NCBI GenBank assembly: GCA_947167445.1
Contig: CAMVID010000005.1
Coordinates: 62,001-126,000 of the forward strand
Reading direction: 5' to 3'
Source: G11 sp947167445
GTDB lineage: Bacteria; Bacillota; Clostridia; Lachnospirales; Lachnospiraceae
Length of the DNA stretch: 64,000 nt
Shown: piece after piece, positions 8,202 through 15,954 of the stretch
How positions within the stretch are numbered: position 1 is the stretch's first letter
How the letters are laid out: each line of letters starts with the position of its first letter
Position numbers and translations under genes: made by a program
The notes under the pieces: generated by a model
Databases searched by the model: none
What the model was told of the DNA's origin: nothing
What the model saw: only the letters and a program-made list of their open reading frames with translations

Positions 8202-9093
8202 TCACCATCTTCAGCGCCAAAAGCATGGCACCATAATCCGCTTCATGCTCCGCATTAATCACGGTATAATCCTTCAGAATTTCTTTAAAGCATTCTCTGA
8301 TTCTTCTGTTCTTTTGAAGAACACTGCCGGAAACAGCTATTCTGCAGTCGCCACCGAGGAAATTAAGGGCCGGCTCACAAAGCTTTGCAAGCTCCTTTGC
8401 AGCGCTTTCCTCTATTTCTCTTGCAACCTCATCCCCTCTTTCGGAAGCTTCCTCAATAAGAACAGCCAAAGCTGCTATATCTTTCTTGCTTCTTTCGGAG
8501 GAATAAATCCATGTTATCAGCTCAGGAATGGTGTTAACACCAAGCTTCCCGTAAACAAGTTCGGAGAGGATTGTTTTTTTGTCTCTTCCATCGAAAGCTC
8601 TGATAACCGCTCTTAATATCAGTCTTCCTATGTAGTAGGCGCTTCCTTCGTCGTCAATAATGTGGCCGTAGCCGCCGACTCTGATGCTCTCACCATCTTT
8701 ATTGACTCCAAGGCAGATGGCGCCAGTTCCCGCAATTACAACTATTCCCTCTTCACCGTTTAAGGCTCCTGCGTGAGCAGTATGTGAATCAGTTGTTATT
8801 TTATGTGGGCAGGTAAAACCTGTCTTTTCTAATATTCTCTCAAAATTGGCCAGAACATCGCTTCTTGAAACTCCGGCACTTCCTATGCAGATGGCTTCAC
8901 AGTCTGACACTTCTCTGCCCTTGAGTCCCTGTTCAATAATATTTTCTATATTCTCATCGATGGTTCTGGTATCGGCACCGACATAGTTTATGGGACCGCC
9001 CTTCATGTTACAGAGAATGTTGCCGTTTAAATCTGCAACCACTCCCTTCGAGCCGGTTCCTCCTCCGTCGATTCCTATTACATATTTGCCCAT
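8197..9093 (-). CDS. BadF/BadG-family amino-sugar kinase (MurK-like)
   Basis: ASKHA-fold kinase of 298 residues. It has the phosphate-1 loop GIDGGGTGSKGVV at the N-terminus, the adenosine-site stretch VVIAGTGAICLG and the conserved GGYGHIIDDEGSAYYIG. It belongs to the BadF/BadG/BcrA/BcrD ATPase family, whose sugar members phosphorylate GlcNAc; Clostridium acetobutylicum MurK accepts both GlcNAc and MurNAc. Location 22 nt downstream of murQ supports a role in producing MurNAc-6-phosphate (or GlcNAc-6-phosphate) during cell-wall recycling without a PTS. Cytoplasmic. Confidence 0.86.
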   Translation of the reverse strand: MGKYVIGIDGGGTGSKGVVADLNGNILCNMKGGPINYVGADTRTIDENIENIIEQGLKGREVSDCEAICIGSAGVSRSDVLANFERILEKTGFTCPHKITTDSHTAHAGALNGEEGIVVIAGTGAICLGVNKDGESIRVGGYGHIIDDEGSAYYIGRLILRAVIRAFDGRDKKTILSELVYGKLGVNTIPELITWIYSSERSKKDIAALAVLIEEASERGDEVAREIEESAAKELAKLCEPALNFLGGDCRIAVSGSVLQKNRRIRECFKEILKDYTVINAEHEADYGAMLLALKMVK

Positions 9094-9115
9094 ATGTAAT
9101 CTCCCGGTTTTCTGT

Positions 9116-10024
9116 TTAATTATCTGCTGCTGCCTTTAAAGCCCTCTTGAGGTATCCCTCGTTCTCATTGAGAAGTCTCTCACTGGTTTCCACGTCTTTG
9201 CCACTTAGAATCACCATTGCAGCCAACTTGACGCTCATGTCACATTCTCTTAAATGCTTTAAAGCCGTATCTCTATCCACACCGGTTAAGTCGGTAAGCA
9301 TTCTTATTGCTCTCTCATGGAGCTTCTTGTTGGAGGCTCTCACATCCACCATTCTGTTGCCGTAAACCTTGCCAAGCTTAATCATGGTAGCTGTGGTTAT
9401 CATGTTGAGGATAAGCTTCTGAGCAGTTCCGGATTTCATTCTGGTGGAACCGCTGATAACCTCAGGGCCACAGTCAGCTGAAATAAATATATCGCAGCAT
9501 GTGTTAAAGTCCGTTTCCTTATTATTACAAACTCCAACGGTAACAGCTCCCAGCTCTTTGGCTCTCTTTAAAGCTCCTCTTACAAAGGCCGCGCTTCCGC
9601 TGGCGGTTATTCCAACAACCACATCATTCTTTCCAACATTGTGTCTGTCCATTAAATCCCTGCCTGCCAGAGGATCATCTTCGCAGCCTTCAACGGCATG
9701 TCTTAATGCCATATCACCGCCTGCAATATAACCCTGAACCAGGTCTGACTTGGTTCCGTAGGTGGGAGGACATTCTGATGCGTCCAAAACTCCAAGTCTT
9801 CCTGAAGTGCCGGCACCCACATAGAATAAGTGTCCGCCGTTCTTAAGTCCCGCATAGACCGCATCAACTGCCTTGGTGATCTCGGGAATTTCCAGCTCAA
9901 CCGCAGGGGCAACCAGCTTGTCCTCCGCGTTGATCATTCTAAGAATCCCCTCTGTATCACATTCATCAATGGTAACAGTGTTCGGATTAATTCCCTCCGT
10001 TGTCAAAGAACTTAATTCAACCAT
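9116..10024 (-). CDS. murQ: N-acetylmuramic acid 6-phosphate etherase
   Basis: Cleaves the lactyl ether of MurNAc-6-phosphate to GlcNAc-6-phosphate and D-lactate. It contains an SIS domain with the family stretches FYVGAGTSGRLGVLDASE, GCEDD and STRMKSGTAQKLILNM; the acidic catalytic residues sit in DASECPP and the EGCEDD region. The start is set at ATG 10024 (AAAGGGA upstream), giving 302 residues, normal for MurQ; ten extra upstream codons are not supported. First gene of the murQ-kinase operon behind a good sigma-A promoter. Confidence 0.95.
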   Translation of the reverse strand: MVELSSLTTEGINPNTVTIDECDTEGILRMINAEDKLVAPAVELEIPEITKAVDAVYAGLKNGGHLFYVGAGTSGRLGVLDASECPPTYGTKSDLVQGYIAGGDMALRHAVEGCEDDPLAGRDLMDRHNVGKNDVVVGITASGSAAFVRGALKRAKELGAVTVGVCNNKETDFNTCCDIFISADCGPEVISGSTRMKSGTAQKLILNMITTATMIKLGKVYGNRMVDVRASNKKLHERAIRMLTDLTGVDRDTALKHLRECDMSVKLAAMVILSGKDVETSERLLNENEGYLKRALKAAADN

Positions 10025-10055
10025 ACTTTTCCCTTTCACACAAAAAAACTTCATA

Positions 10056-10082
10056 TATTAATTAATACTCGTTACATATAAC
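10056..10082. promoter_or_regulatory. Candidate operator palindromes in the murQ leader
   Basis: Just downstream of the murQ promoter: a perfect 12-bp palindrome TATTAATTAATA (10056-10067) and a near-palindrome GTTACATATAAC (10071-10082). Plausible binding sites for the nearby RpiR/MurR-type regulator. Confidence 0.4.
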
Positions 10083-10093
10083 ACCTATACATT

Positions 10094-10122
10094 AGGATAC
10101 CTTTGCCCCCAGGCCTTGTCAA
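10094..10122 (-). promoter_or_regulatory. Sigma-A promoter for murQ-kinase
   Basis: On the minus strand: TTGACA (10117-10122), 17-nt spacer, TATCCT (10094-10099). Confidence 0.78.
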
Positions 10123-10337
10123 CAAAAATGCAATTTTATTTCATTTCTTTTGCAGGGTATTTGATTTTTTCTTCTTGTTGACCGCTTTGGTTTTTTGACG
10201 TTTTCTATGCAGTTTAAAGGCCGATTTTTCGCTGATTTGCGTGTCAGCAAATTCGGGGCAAAAAATGAGTAATCCCCCGTTTCCACATAGTTATCCACAT
10301 CGTGACACACATGTCAGAATGTCCTTGACTCTAACGT
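10123..10337. other. Intergenic region with two DnaA-box-like sites
   Basis: Part of a 313-bp gene-free stretch (10025-10337) between murQ and the helicase. It holds the perfect DnaA box TTATCCACA (10291-10299) and a related GTTTCCACA (10279-10287) three bases away in the same orientation. It also holds a weak hairpin, ATTTGC/GCAAAT, around 10230-10255. No coding frame with a ribosome site and no T-tailed terminator were seen. Confidence 0.45.
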
Positions 10338-12734
10338 CTATCTTGCAAAATGCTTCCTCCAGAAGTCCCCTATCACTTCATCGGAAACATCCAGGTTCAT
10401 GGACCTCACATTCTCCCATTCTCTTGGAAAGAGTTTCACATAATCGTAGTTTTTGAACCGGTTATCAAGGAGAACCACAATTCCAATATCCTCTGCGGTC
10501 CTTATTACACGGCCTGCAGCCTGAAGAACCTTATTCATACCCGGATACCTGTAGGCATAGTCAAAGCCGTTTTCGCCGTGGGCTGAAAAGAAGTCTTTAA
10601 GAATACCCCTCTCCTTACATATCTGTGGAATACCCGGGCCTACAATAATGGATCCGATTAGGCTGTCTCCCTTTAAGTCGATGCCCTCAGAAAAGATGCC
10701 TCCCAGAACGCAGAAGCCGATGAGGGTATCATAAGAACTTCTGGAGGAATTTTCCTCTGAAAACATGGAGAGAAAATTCTCCCTGTCTTCCTCCCTCATT
10801 ACATTTTCCTGAATCACGCATTCGGTATTATCCATAAAGGGAAGCTCCCTGTCCTCAAAGATGGAGTAAACCGAATTTAAAAATGCATGGGATGGGAAAA
10901 ATACCATATAGTTTCCGGGTTTCGCCGAAACAACTCTTCTTATATAGGAAGCAACCTTGGCATACTCGTTTTCATTTCGGTCGGTGTACAGGGTGCTGAC
11001 ACCTTCCCCGATAAACACCCCTCTCTTTGATGGATCAAAAATGGAGTGAGCATAAACCTCATAATCCTCAGCCTCACCTCCAAGAAGCTTCTTATAATAC
11101 TGGATGGGCAAAAAGGTAGCGGAAAACAGTATGCTGCTTCGGCCCCTGTTCATACACCTTCTTAAAAGATTTGAGGGATCCACGCAGTAAAGCTTAAGGA
11201 GAAAATCCCCTGAAGCAGGCATGTCCGTGTATATGACATAGTTGTCATCTATCTCCTCATAGATGCCAAGGAAGTGGGAAATATCAAAGTATAACTGCAA
11301 AAAGGCCTCGTCATCCGGAGTCTGAAGTCTCTCATCAAGATAAGCGTTATAGGAAAGGTAAAGGTTCTGGAGAGCTGACACAAAAGAATTGATCTCCACT
11401 CCGATACTTCTCTCATCCATGGACTTCTTCAGTTTCAAAAGCTCCGAATTGCATTTATCAAGCCATTTATTGATTCTTTTGATGAATCTGTTCTCCGCCG
11501 GAAGGGGCCCGGATTTGAGAATTCGCTTAACGAGGAGAAAATTCTCTTTTACCAAAGTGGCAGAGTACATATCTCTGCCTCTCTCCAAAAGGTTATGGGC
11601 CTCATCAATAAGAAAGACATAGTTGTTCTGGGTATTTCCGTCGGCAAAGAACCTCTTAAGATACACATGGGGATCAAAAAGATAGTTGTAATCGCAGATA
11701 ATCCCGTCAGCAAATAAAGAGGCATCAAGGCTTAGCTCAAAGGGACAGACCATGTGCTTTTCAGCATACTCTGCCACAGTCTCCCTCCTTAAATCCTCCT
11801 CATGAATAAGAAGGTCATAAAGAGCCTCATTGACCCTGTCGAAATGTCCTTTGGCGTAGGGGCAGGCAACGGGATTGCAGTCACAGGTCTCATTGGCGCA
11901 CGCCTTCTCCTTGGCTGTAATCTGGATGCTCTTAAATGTAAGGCCCTTATTTCTCAATATGTCAAAAGCGTTTACCGCCACACTTCCCGTTACCGTCTTG
12001 GCTGTAAGGTAAAAGAGCTTGTCGCACATGCCCTTATTGCCTGAAAGAATGGTGGGATAGAGAGTAGCTAAGGTTTTGCCAACGCCGGTTGGGGCCTGGA
12101 TGAAGAGTTTCTTCTTATGATAAATGGTCTTATAGACATTCTCCATAAGTTCCTTCTGGCCTTCCCTGTACTCATAGGGAAACTTCAGCCCTTCCACAGA
12201 GCTCTCTCTCTTCTTCTGCCACTCCACAGAGTAATCCGTCCAGCGTTTATACTCGCTTATAACAGAGTCGAACCAAAGGGTTATCTCTTCTTTTGAATAG
12301 GCCTCGTAAAAATACCGTATCTCCTCTGTGTCAATGTTACAGTAGGTCATTCGCACCTTGATTTCATCAAGGCCTTGCTGTGTAAGATATATATATGCAT
12401 AACATTTGGCCTGGGCAAGATGCTCAGGCTTGGGGCTGCCGATATTCTTTAAATCCCTGTAAGTTCCCTTGATTTCGTCAATAATGACATCTGTGTCATT
12501 CGTCATTATTCCATCGGCTCTTCCATCAATCTTAAGACTGTATTCACCAAAATCCACGGTGTAGCTTAGGGGGACCTCCGCCTCATACTCCGCCCCGGCT
12601 CTCTTCTGAATCATTCTGTGGATTCGGCCGCCCTCAAGCATTGCATCCGCCGGAGCCGCAGCCGCTGTATTATCGATGTCGCCGTTTCTGAAAAGGAACT
12701 CAACCATCCCTCGAACAGATATTTGTATTTCCAT
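10338..12734 (-). CDS. XPD/DinG-type helicase fused to a PD-(D/E)XK nuclease
   Basis: 798 residues. N-terminal ~170 residues resemble a Cas4/RecB-like nuclease: a His in GGRIHRMIQKRAGAE, then IDGRADGIM and VIIDEIKGTYRDL (D...E-x-K catalytic set). From ~190 there is a superfamily 2 helicase: Walker A QAPTGVGKTLATLYP, four Cys of the Fe-S domain (KACANETCDCNPVACPY and MVCPF), the DEAH box FLIDEAHNLLERG and the C-terminal motif AAGRVIRTAEDIG. It likely unwinds DNA 5' to 3' in repair; the coupled nuclease suggests flap or end processing. No ribosome site is visible before the ATG (see promoter 12741-12749). Confidence 0.88.
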   Translation of the reverse strand: MEIQISVRGMVEFLFRNGDIDNTAAAAPADAMLEGGRIHRMIQKRAGAEYEAEVPLSYTVDFGEYSLKIDGRADGIMTNDTDVIIDEIKGTYRDLKNIGSPKPEHLAQAKCYAYIYLTQQGLDEIKVRMTYCNIDTEEIRYFYEAYSKEEITLWFDSVISEYKRWTDYSVEWQKKRESSVEGLKFPYEYREGQKELMENVYKTIYHKKKLFIQAPTGVGKTLATLYPTILSGNKGMCDKLFYLTAKTVTGSVAVNAFDILRNKGLTFKSIQITAKEKACANETCDCNPVACPYAKGHFDRVNEALYDLLIHEEDLRRETVAEYAEKHMVCPFELSLDASLFADGIICDYNYLFDPHVYLKRFFADGNTQNNYVFLIDEAHNLLERGRDMYSATLVKENFLLVKRILKSGPLPAENRFIKRINKWLDKCNSELLKLKKSMDERSIGVEINSFVSALQNLYLSYNAYLDERLQTPDDEAFLQLYFDISHFLGIYEEIDDNYVIYTDMPASGDFLLKLYCVDPSNLLRRCMNRGRSSILFSATFLPIQYYKKLLGGEAEDYEVYAHSIFDPSKRGVFIGEGVSTLYTDRNENEYAKVASYIRRVVSAKPGNYMVFFPSHAFLNSVYSIFEDRELPFMDNTECVIQENVMREEDRENFLSMFSEENSSRSSYDTLIGFCVLGGIFSEGIDLKGDSLIGSIIVGPGIPQICKERGILKDFFSAHGENGFDYAYRYPGMNKVLQAAGRVIRTAEDIGIVVLLDNRFKNYDYVKLFPREWENVRSMNLDVSDEVIGDFWRKHFAR

Positions 12735-12740
12735 AAGTTC

Positions 12741-12749
12741 AGTATATCA
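12741..12749 (-). promoter_or_regulatory. Extended -10 promoter 6 nt from ATG (leaderless candidate)
   Basis: Minus-strand TGATATACT with only GAACTT between it and ATG 12734. The expected transcription start falls on or next to the start codon, and no Shine-Dalgarno sequence is present. Confidence 0.55.
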
Positions 12750-12754
12750 TATAA

Positions 12755-12784
12755 CGAAAAAATCGGATTCATCTGAATCCGATT
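12755..12784 (-). terminator. Terminator of the HPr-like gene
   Basis: Arms of 11 bp (12761-12771 and 12774-12784, AATCGGATTCA/TGAATCCGATT), 2-nt loop, then a T-run on the minus strand. Confidence 0.85.
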
Positions 12785-12813
12785 TCTTACTCTACCTACT
12801 ATTCAATTTTCGA

Positions 12814-13041
12814 TTAGCATGCAACCGCATATCCGCGGAGCAGCTCATCAAAGGCTTTGTTAAAGCCGAAACATGTTACGGTAAGATCCTTTGTAAAATC
12901 AAGACCCATAACACCTAAAATGGACTTTGCATCAACGATGTACCTGTTGTAAGCAATGTCGATGTCAAAGTCGCAGCGTCTTGCAACCTCAACGAAATGT
13001 GTAGCATCGTCGGGTTTAAGACGAATCTGAAACTTCTTCAT
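12814..13041 (-). CDS. HPr-like protein lacking the phospho-His motif
   Basis: 75 residues, the length of HPr. The C-terminal two thirds fit the HPr fold, notably VDAKSILGVMGLD, equivalent to the regulatory Ser-46 region (Ser-40 here). The PTS phosphorylation loop G-I-H-A-R-P is absent: the corresponding stretch is DDATHFVEVA. A His does occur at residue 15, but its context (no Arg-17, no Pro) is not that of a phosphotransfer site. It is therefore more likely a regulatory or vestigial HPr paralogue, comparable in concept to Crh. Single gene with its own terminator; AGAGGG before the ATG. Confidence 0.72.
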   Translation of the reverse strand: MKKFQIRLKPDDATHFVEVARRCDFDIDIAYNRYIVDAKSILGVMGLDFTKDLTVTCFGFNKAFDELLRGYAVAC

Positions 13042-13105
13042 TTCAATGACCCTCTTAAAATACTTACTATCTATCGTCCCTACTCGATAAAAAGTAAAAC
13101 AATGT

Positions 13106-13133
13106 TTCCATACGAAATAAACTTCGTATTGAA
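13106..13133. repeat. Inverted repeat between HPr-like gene and asnA
   Basis: Arms TTCCATACGAA (13106-13116) and TTCGTATTGAA (13123-13133), one mismatch, 6-nt spacer; lies in the divergent promoter region and could be an operator. Confidence 0.4.
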
Positions 13134-13187
13134 GTTATTATATTAGGAAATTTATGTTAAATCAATCGGCAATTTATTAAATTTTTG

Positions 13188-13217
13188 TTGCCAAATTGTT
13201 TCAAATGGGTTTACTAT
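13188..13217 (+). promoter_or_regulatory. Probable promoter of asnA
   Basis: TTGCCA (13188-13193), 18-nt spacer, TACTAT (13212-13217); start codon 31 nt downstream. Confidence 0.5.
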
Positions 13218-13248
13218 TAACAATAAAAGTTGTAGCGAGGTGTACAAA

Positions 13249-14259
13249 ATGGACAAACAATTGATACCTGAGGGCTATGAATCTGCACTTGATTTACATG
13301 CCACCCAGGTCGCCATCAAAACCGTTAAGGACATATTCCAGGATCTTTTGGCGGAAAGACTTAACCTCTTACGCGTATCTGCGCCTCTTTTCGTTGATCC
13401 TAAGTCAGGACTTAACGATAATTTAAACGGATACGAGAGACCCGTCAGCTTTGATATTTTGCACGAAGAGGGTAAAGAGGCTGAGATAGTTCAGTCCCTT
13501 GCGAAATGGAAAAGATATGCATTAAAGAAATACGGTTTTCAGGTTGGAGAAGGCCTCTACACCGATATGAGTGCCGTAAGACGTGATGAAGAACCCGACA
13601 ACATCCACTCAATCTACGTTGACCAGTGGGACTGGGAGAAAATCATCACCAAGGAACAGAGAAACCTTGACACCCTTAAGGATGTTGTCAAAGAGGTTTA
13701 CAAAGTTCTCCGCAAGACCGAGAAGTACATGGGAATCGAGTACGATTACATCGAAGAGATTCTTCCCAAGGATATCTTCTTTATCACAACCCAGGAGTTG
13801 GAGGACATGTTCCCCGACAACACTCCCAAGGAGCGTGAATACCACATTGCCAAGGCCAAGGGTGCTGTCTGCATCATGCAGATTGGTGATGTACTTGAAT
13901 CCGGTGAGCGTCACGACGGAAGAGCTCCCGACTACGATGACTGGGCATTAAATGCCGATATTATTGTTTACTATCCTGTGCTTGACATTGCACTGGAGCT
14001 TTCATCCATGGGTATCAGAGTAGATGAGAAGTCTCTTGCCGAGCAGCTTAAGAAAGCAGGATGCGAAGAGAGAGCCGAGCTTCCCTTCCAGAAAGCTGTC
14101 TTAAACAAAGAACTGCCCTATACCATCGGTGGAGGTATCGGACAGTCCAGAATTTGTATGTTCTTCTTAAGAAAAGCTCACATAGCTGAGGTTCAGAGCT
14201 CACTTTGGCCCGATGATCAGCTTGAAGAGTTATCAAAGAGAGGCATTCATACCCTTTAA
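13249..14259 (+). CDS. asnA: Aspartate-ammonia ligase (asparagine synthetase A)
   Basis: Makes asparagine from aspartate, ammonia and ATP with release of AMP and PPi; the fold is that of class II aminoacyl-tRNA synthetases. Family stretches seen: RLNLLRVSAPLFVDPKSGLND near the N-terminus, GLYTDMSAVRRDEE, VDQWDWEKII and the C-terminal motif-3-like GGGIGQSRICMFFLRKAHI. ATG 13249 with GAGGTG upstream gives 336 residues, standard length; an upstream GTG at 13240 is less well placed. The stop codon shares a TTAA with the convergent gene. Confidence 0.96.
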   Translation: MDKQLIPEGYESALDLHATQVAIKTVKDIFQDLLAERLNLLRVSAPLFVDPKSGLNDNLNGYERPVSFDILHEEGKEAEIVQSLAKWKRYALKKYGFQVGEGLYTDMSAVRRDEEPDNIHSIYVDQWDWEKIITKEQRNLDTLKDVVKEVYKVLRKTEKYMGIEYDYIEEILPKDIFFITTQELEDMFPDNTPKEREYHIAKAKGAVCIMQIGDVLESGERHDGRAPDYDDWALNADIIVYYPVLDIALELSSMGIRVDEKSLAEQLKKAGCEERAELPFQKAVLNKELPYTIGGGIGQSRICMFFLRKAHIAEVQSSLWPDDQLEELSKRGIHTL

Positions 14260-15764
14260 TCCAATGAGCGATTCCTCTTTTCGAAGTAATAAGCTCCGTA
14301 AAGAGAGAAGGCCAGAATTATGTAGAAGATTACACAGGCCAAAGGGTTGCATATAACAGCATATAATTTTATGAAACTTGAAAGCGCGAAGCCTATCACA
14401 TTCATTATCCCGTGGGTAAGAATGGACCAGAAAAGGCTTCCGCTTTTTTCATATATTATTGTAAGAATCAGTGCCGCAAAGAAGGCGTATGTGCCCTGAA
14501 CAATATTCCCGTGATAAGCACCGAACAGAAGGGACGTTATTATAATTGACACAATCACGGAAAAATGTCTCTTTGTTCTGTTGTAAACTATTCCTCTGAA
14601 TACCAGCTCCTCAGCCAAAGGTGAGCACACTCCGTAAAGGAAAAGTCCTCCGGTGAGGCTTATGGAATTTTGAACCTGAGAAACCTTGTTAAAGCCCTCA
14701 GAGAATCTGACAAAGGAAGTCAAAGAGAAAAGTATATTAGTTCCGAAGGCATAACCCACTGCAATAAGAATGAGACAGATAAGTGTAAGGACACCAAGAA
14801 GATTCTTCCTGTAAATTGGGTCCGCGCCCCTCATATTGTTGGCATTCCTGAATCTGTATGAGTATCTTGCCGCCACCAGATCCCTGTATCCGAAAAGGTA
14901 GAACATAACAATACTCATAATAAGGAATACTCCTGCCCTTACATAGGAATTATTCATTCCCACCATGGAGAAGCCTGCCAGCCTTAAGAAGGCCGAACCA
15001 CAGAAATAAATCAGGACGGGATAAAGGATATCATATACCACATCAACCAGTCCGGTTCTGGTTTTTGACACTATTGTCATATTTGAGCTTAAAAATTTGT
15101 ATTCATTATCCCTCAAAAGCAGCTTTTCCAGCTCTTTTGCAGAGAATACGATATAGTCCGCTCCTGCCGCTTTTAATTCCTCAAGAAAAGTGACATCATG
15201 TACAAGTCCGACGCTTGTAAGCCCGTGTTTCTTGGCTCCTTCAATATCAAACTTCCTATCTCCAATCATGACAGTATTGTCATAATCAATTTCTCCATTT
15301 TGAAATAACAGGCGTAATGCTTTGTCAATTACTGCGTCTTTTTCAATGAGTCCTTCCGACTCAATAGCCCCCACAATAACGTCAAAACACTTCTCAACCC
15401 CAAAGGTTTTAAGGACAGTGTGTACCATATCTTCGGGTTTGCTGGATGCCACCGCCAGCTTGCAGCCATGTCTTTTCAGAGTTTTAAGCATATGCTTAAC
15501 CCCGGGGAAAAGAGAGTTCTCAAATATACCTATAGGTCTGTATCTTTCCCTATAGTACTCAATAGCCTTTGCGGCATCTTCCTCGGAAAATCCGTAGAAC
15601 TCCATGAAGCTGGTTTTTAATGGGGGACCCAAAAAGAATTTCAGATCATCCGGATCGTCGACTTTTATTCCGAATTTTTCAAGTGCATACTGTGCAGACC
15701 TGGTTACTCCGGGACCGGAATCGGATAAAGTGCCGTCCAGATCAAATAAAAGATATTTATTCAT
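14256..15764 (-). CDS. HAD phosphatase fused to CPBP intramembrane protease
   Basis: One uninterrupted 502-residue frame. Residues 1-~215 form a phosphoglycolate-phosphatase-like HAD enzyme: FDLDGTLSDSG (motif I), VASSKPED (motif II with Lys following) and MIGDRKFDIEGAK (motif IV). Residues ~235-495 are a polytopic membrane domain of the CPBP/Abi (Rce1-like) family with all three motifs: E385-E386-x3-R390, F414-x3-H418 and H451-x3-N455. A cytosolic phosphatase joined to an intramembrane metalloprotease is uncommon. The start has GGAG upstream. Substrates unknown; possible roles are peptide maturation, bacteriocin immunity or stress signalling. Confidence 0.88.
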   Translation of the reverse strand: MNKYLLFDLDGTLSDSGPGVTRSAQYALEKFGIKVDDPDDLKFFLGPPLKTSFMEFYGFSEEDAAKAIEYYRERYRPIGIFENSLFPGVKHMLKTLKRHGCKLAVASSKPEDMVHTVLKTFGVEKCFDVIVGAIESEGLIEKDAVIDKALRLLFQNGEIDYDNTVMIGDRKFDIEGAKKHGLTSVGLVHDVTFLEELKAAGADYIVFSAKELEKLLLRDNEYKFLSSNMTIVSKTRTGLVDVVYDILYPVLIYFCGSAFLRLAGFSMVGMNNSYVRAGVFLIMSIVMFYLFGYRDLVAARYSYRFRNANNMRGADPIYRKNLLGVLTLICLILIAVGYAFGTNILFSLTSFVRFSEGFNKVSQVQNSISLTGGLFLYGVCSPLAEELVFRGIVYNRTKRHFSVIVSIIITSLLFGAYHGNIVQGTYAFFAALILTIIYEKSGSLFWSILTHGIMNVIGFALSSFIKLYAVICNPLACVIFYIILAFSLYGAYYFEKRNRSLD

Positions 15765-15774
15765 AAATTCTCCA

Positions 15775-15803
15775 TTGACAGGATATTATTTTACGTCTAT
15801 ATT
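15775..15803 (+). promoter_or_regulatory. Sigma-A promoter of the thiT riboswitch leader
   Basis: Consensus TTGACA (15775-15780), 17-nt spacer, TATATT (15798-15803). It begins only 11 bp from the divergent HAD-CPBP start codon. Confidence 0.85.
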
Positions 15804-15830
15804 AGTCCTTGAAAAAAATAATAACAGAAA

Positions 15831-15901
15831 CGCTAGGGGAGCACAATGCTGAGAATTAAACCCTCACTACCTGAACCGGGCAATACCGGCGTAGGGAAGC
15901 G
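15831..15901 (+). promoter_or_regulatory. TPP riboswitch (THI-box)
   Basis: Matches the THI-box core: P1 CGCT/AGCG, the GGGG stretch followed by GCTGAGA, then ACCTGAACCGGGCAATACCG and GCGTAGGGAAGCG. Binding of thiamine pyrophosphate should close P1 and favour the downstream hairpin at 15926-15948, turning thiT off. Confidence 0.95.
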
Positions 15902-15925
15902 AACTTTAATCTTTTTTTGTTGTCC

Positions 15926-15954
15926 CCTCTTTGTTTCGAACAAGGAGGTTTTTT
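15926..15954 (+). terminator. Terminator hairpin fused to the thiT ribosome site
   Basis: Ten-bp stem CCTCTTTGTT/AACAAGGAGG with loop TCG, followed by T6 and then immediately ATG 15955. The right arm is the Shine-Dalgarno AGGAGG, so the same hairpin can both terminate transcription and mask translation. Confidence 0.82.

Noticed and set aside
10261..10320. Chromosome replication origin
   Set aside because: Only two DnaA-box-like sites, no AT-rich unwinding region, and no dnaA, dnaN or gyrase genes.
13106..13133. loxP-like recombination site
   Set aside because: Arms contain ATACGAA/TTCGTAT as in loxP, but length, spacer and remaining arm bases do not match; kept only as an inverted repeat.
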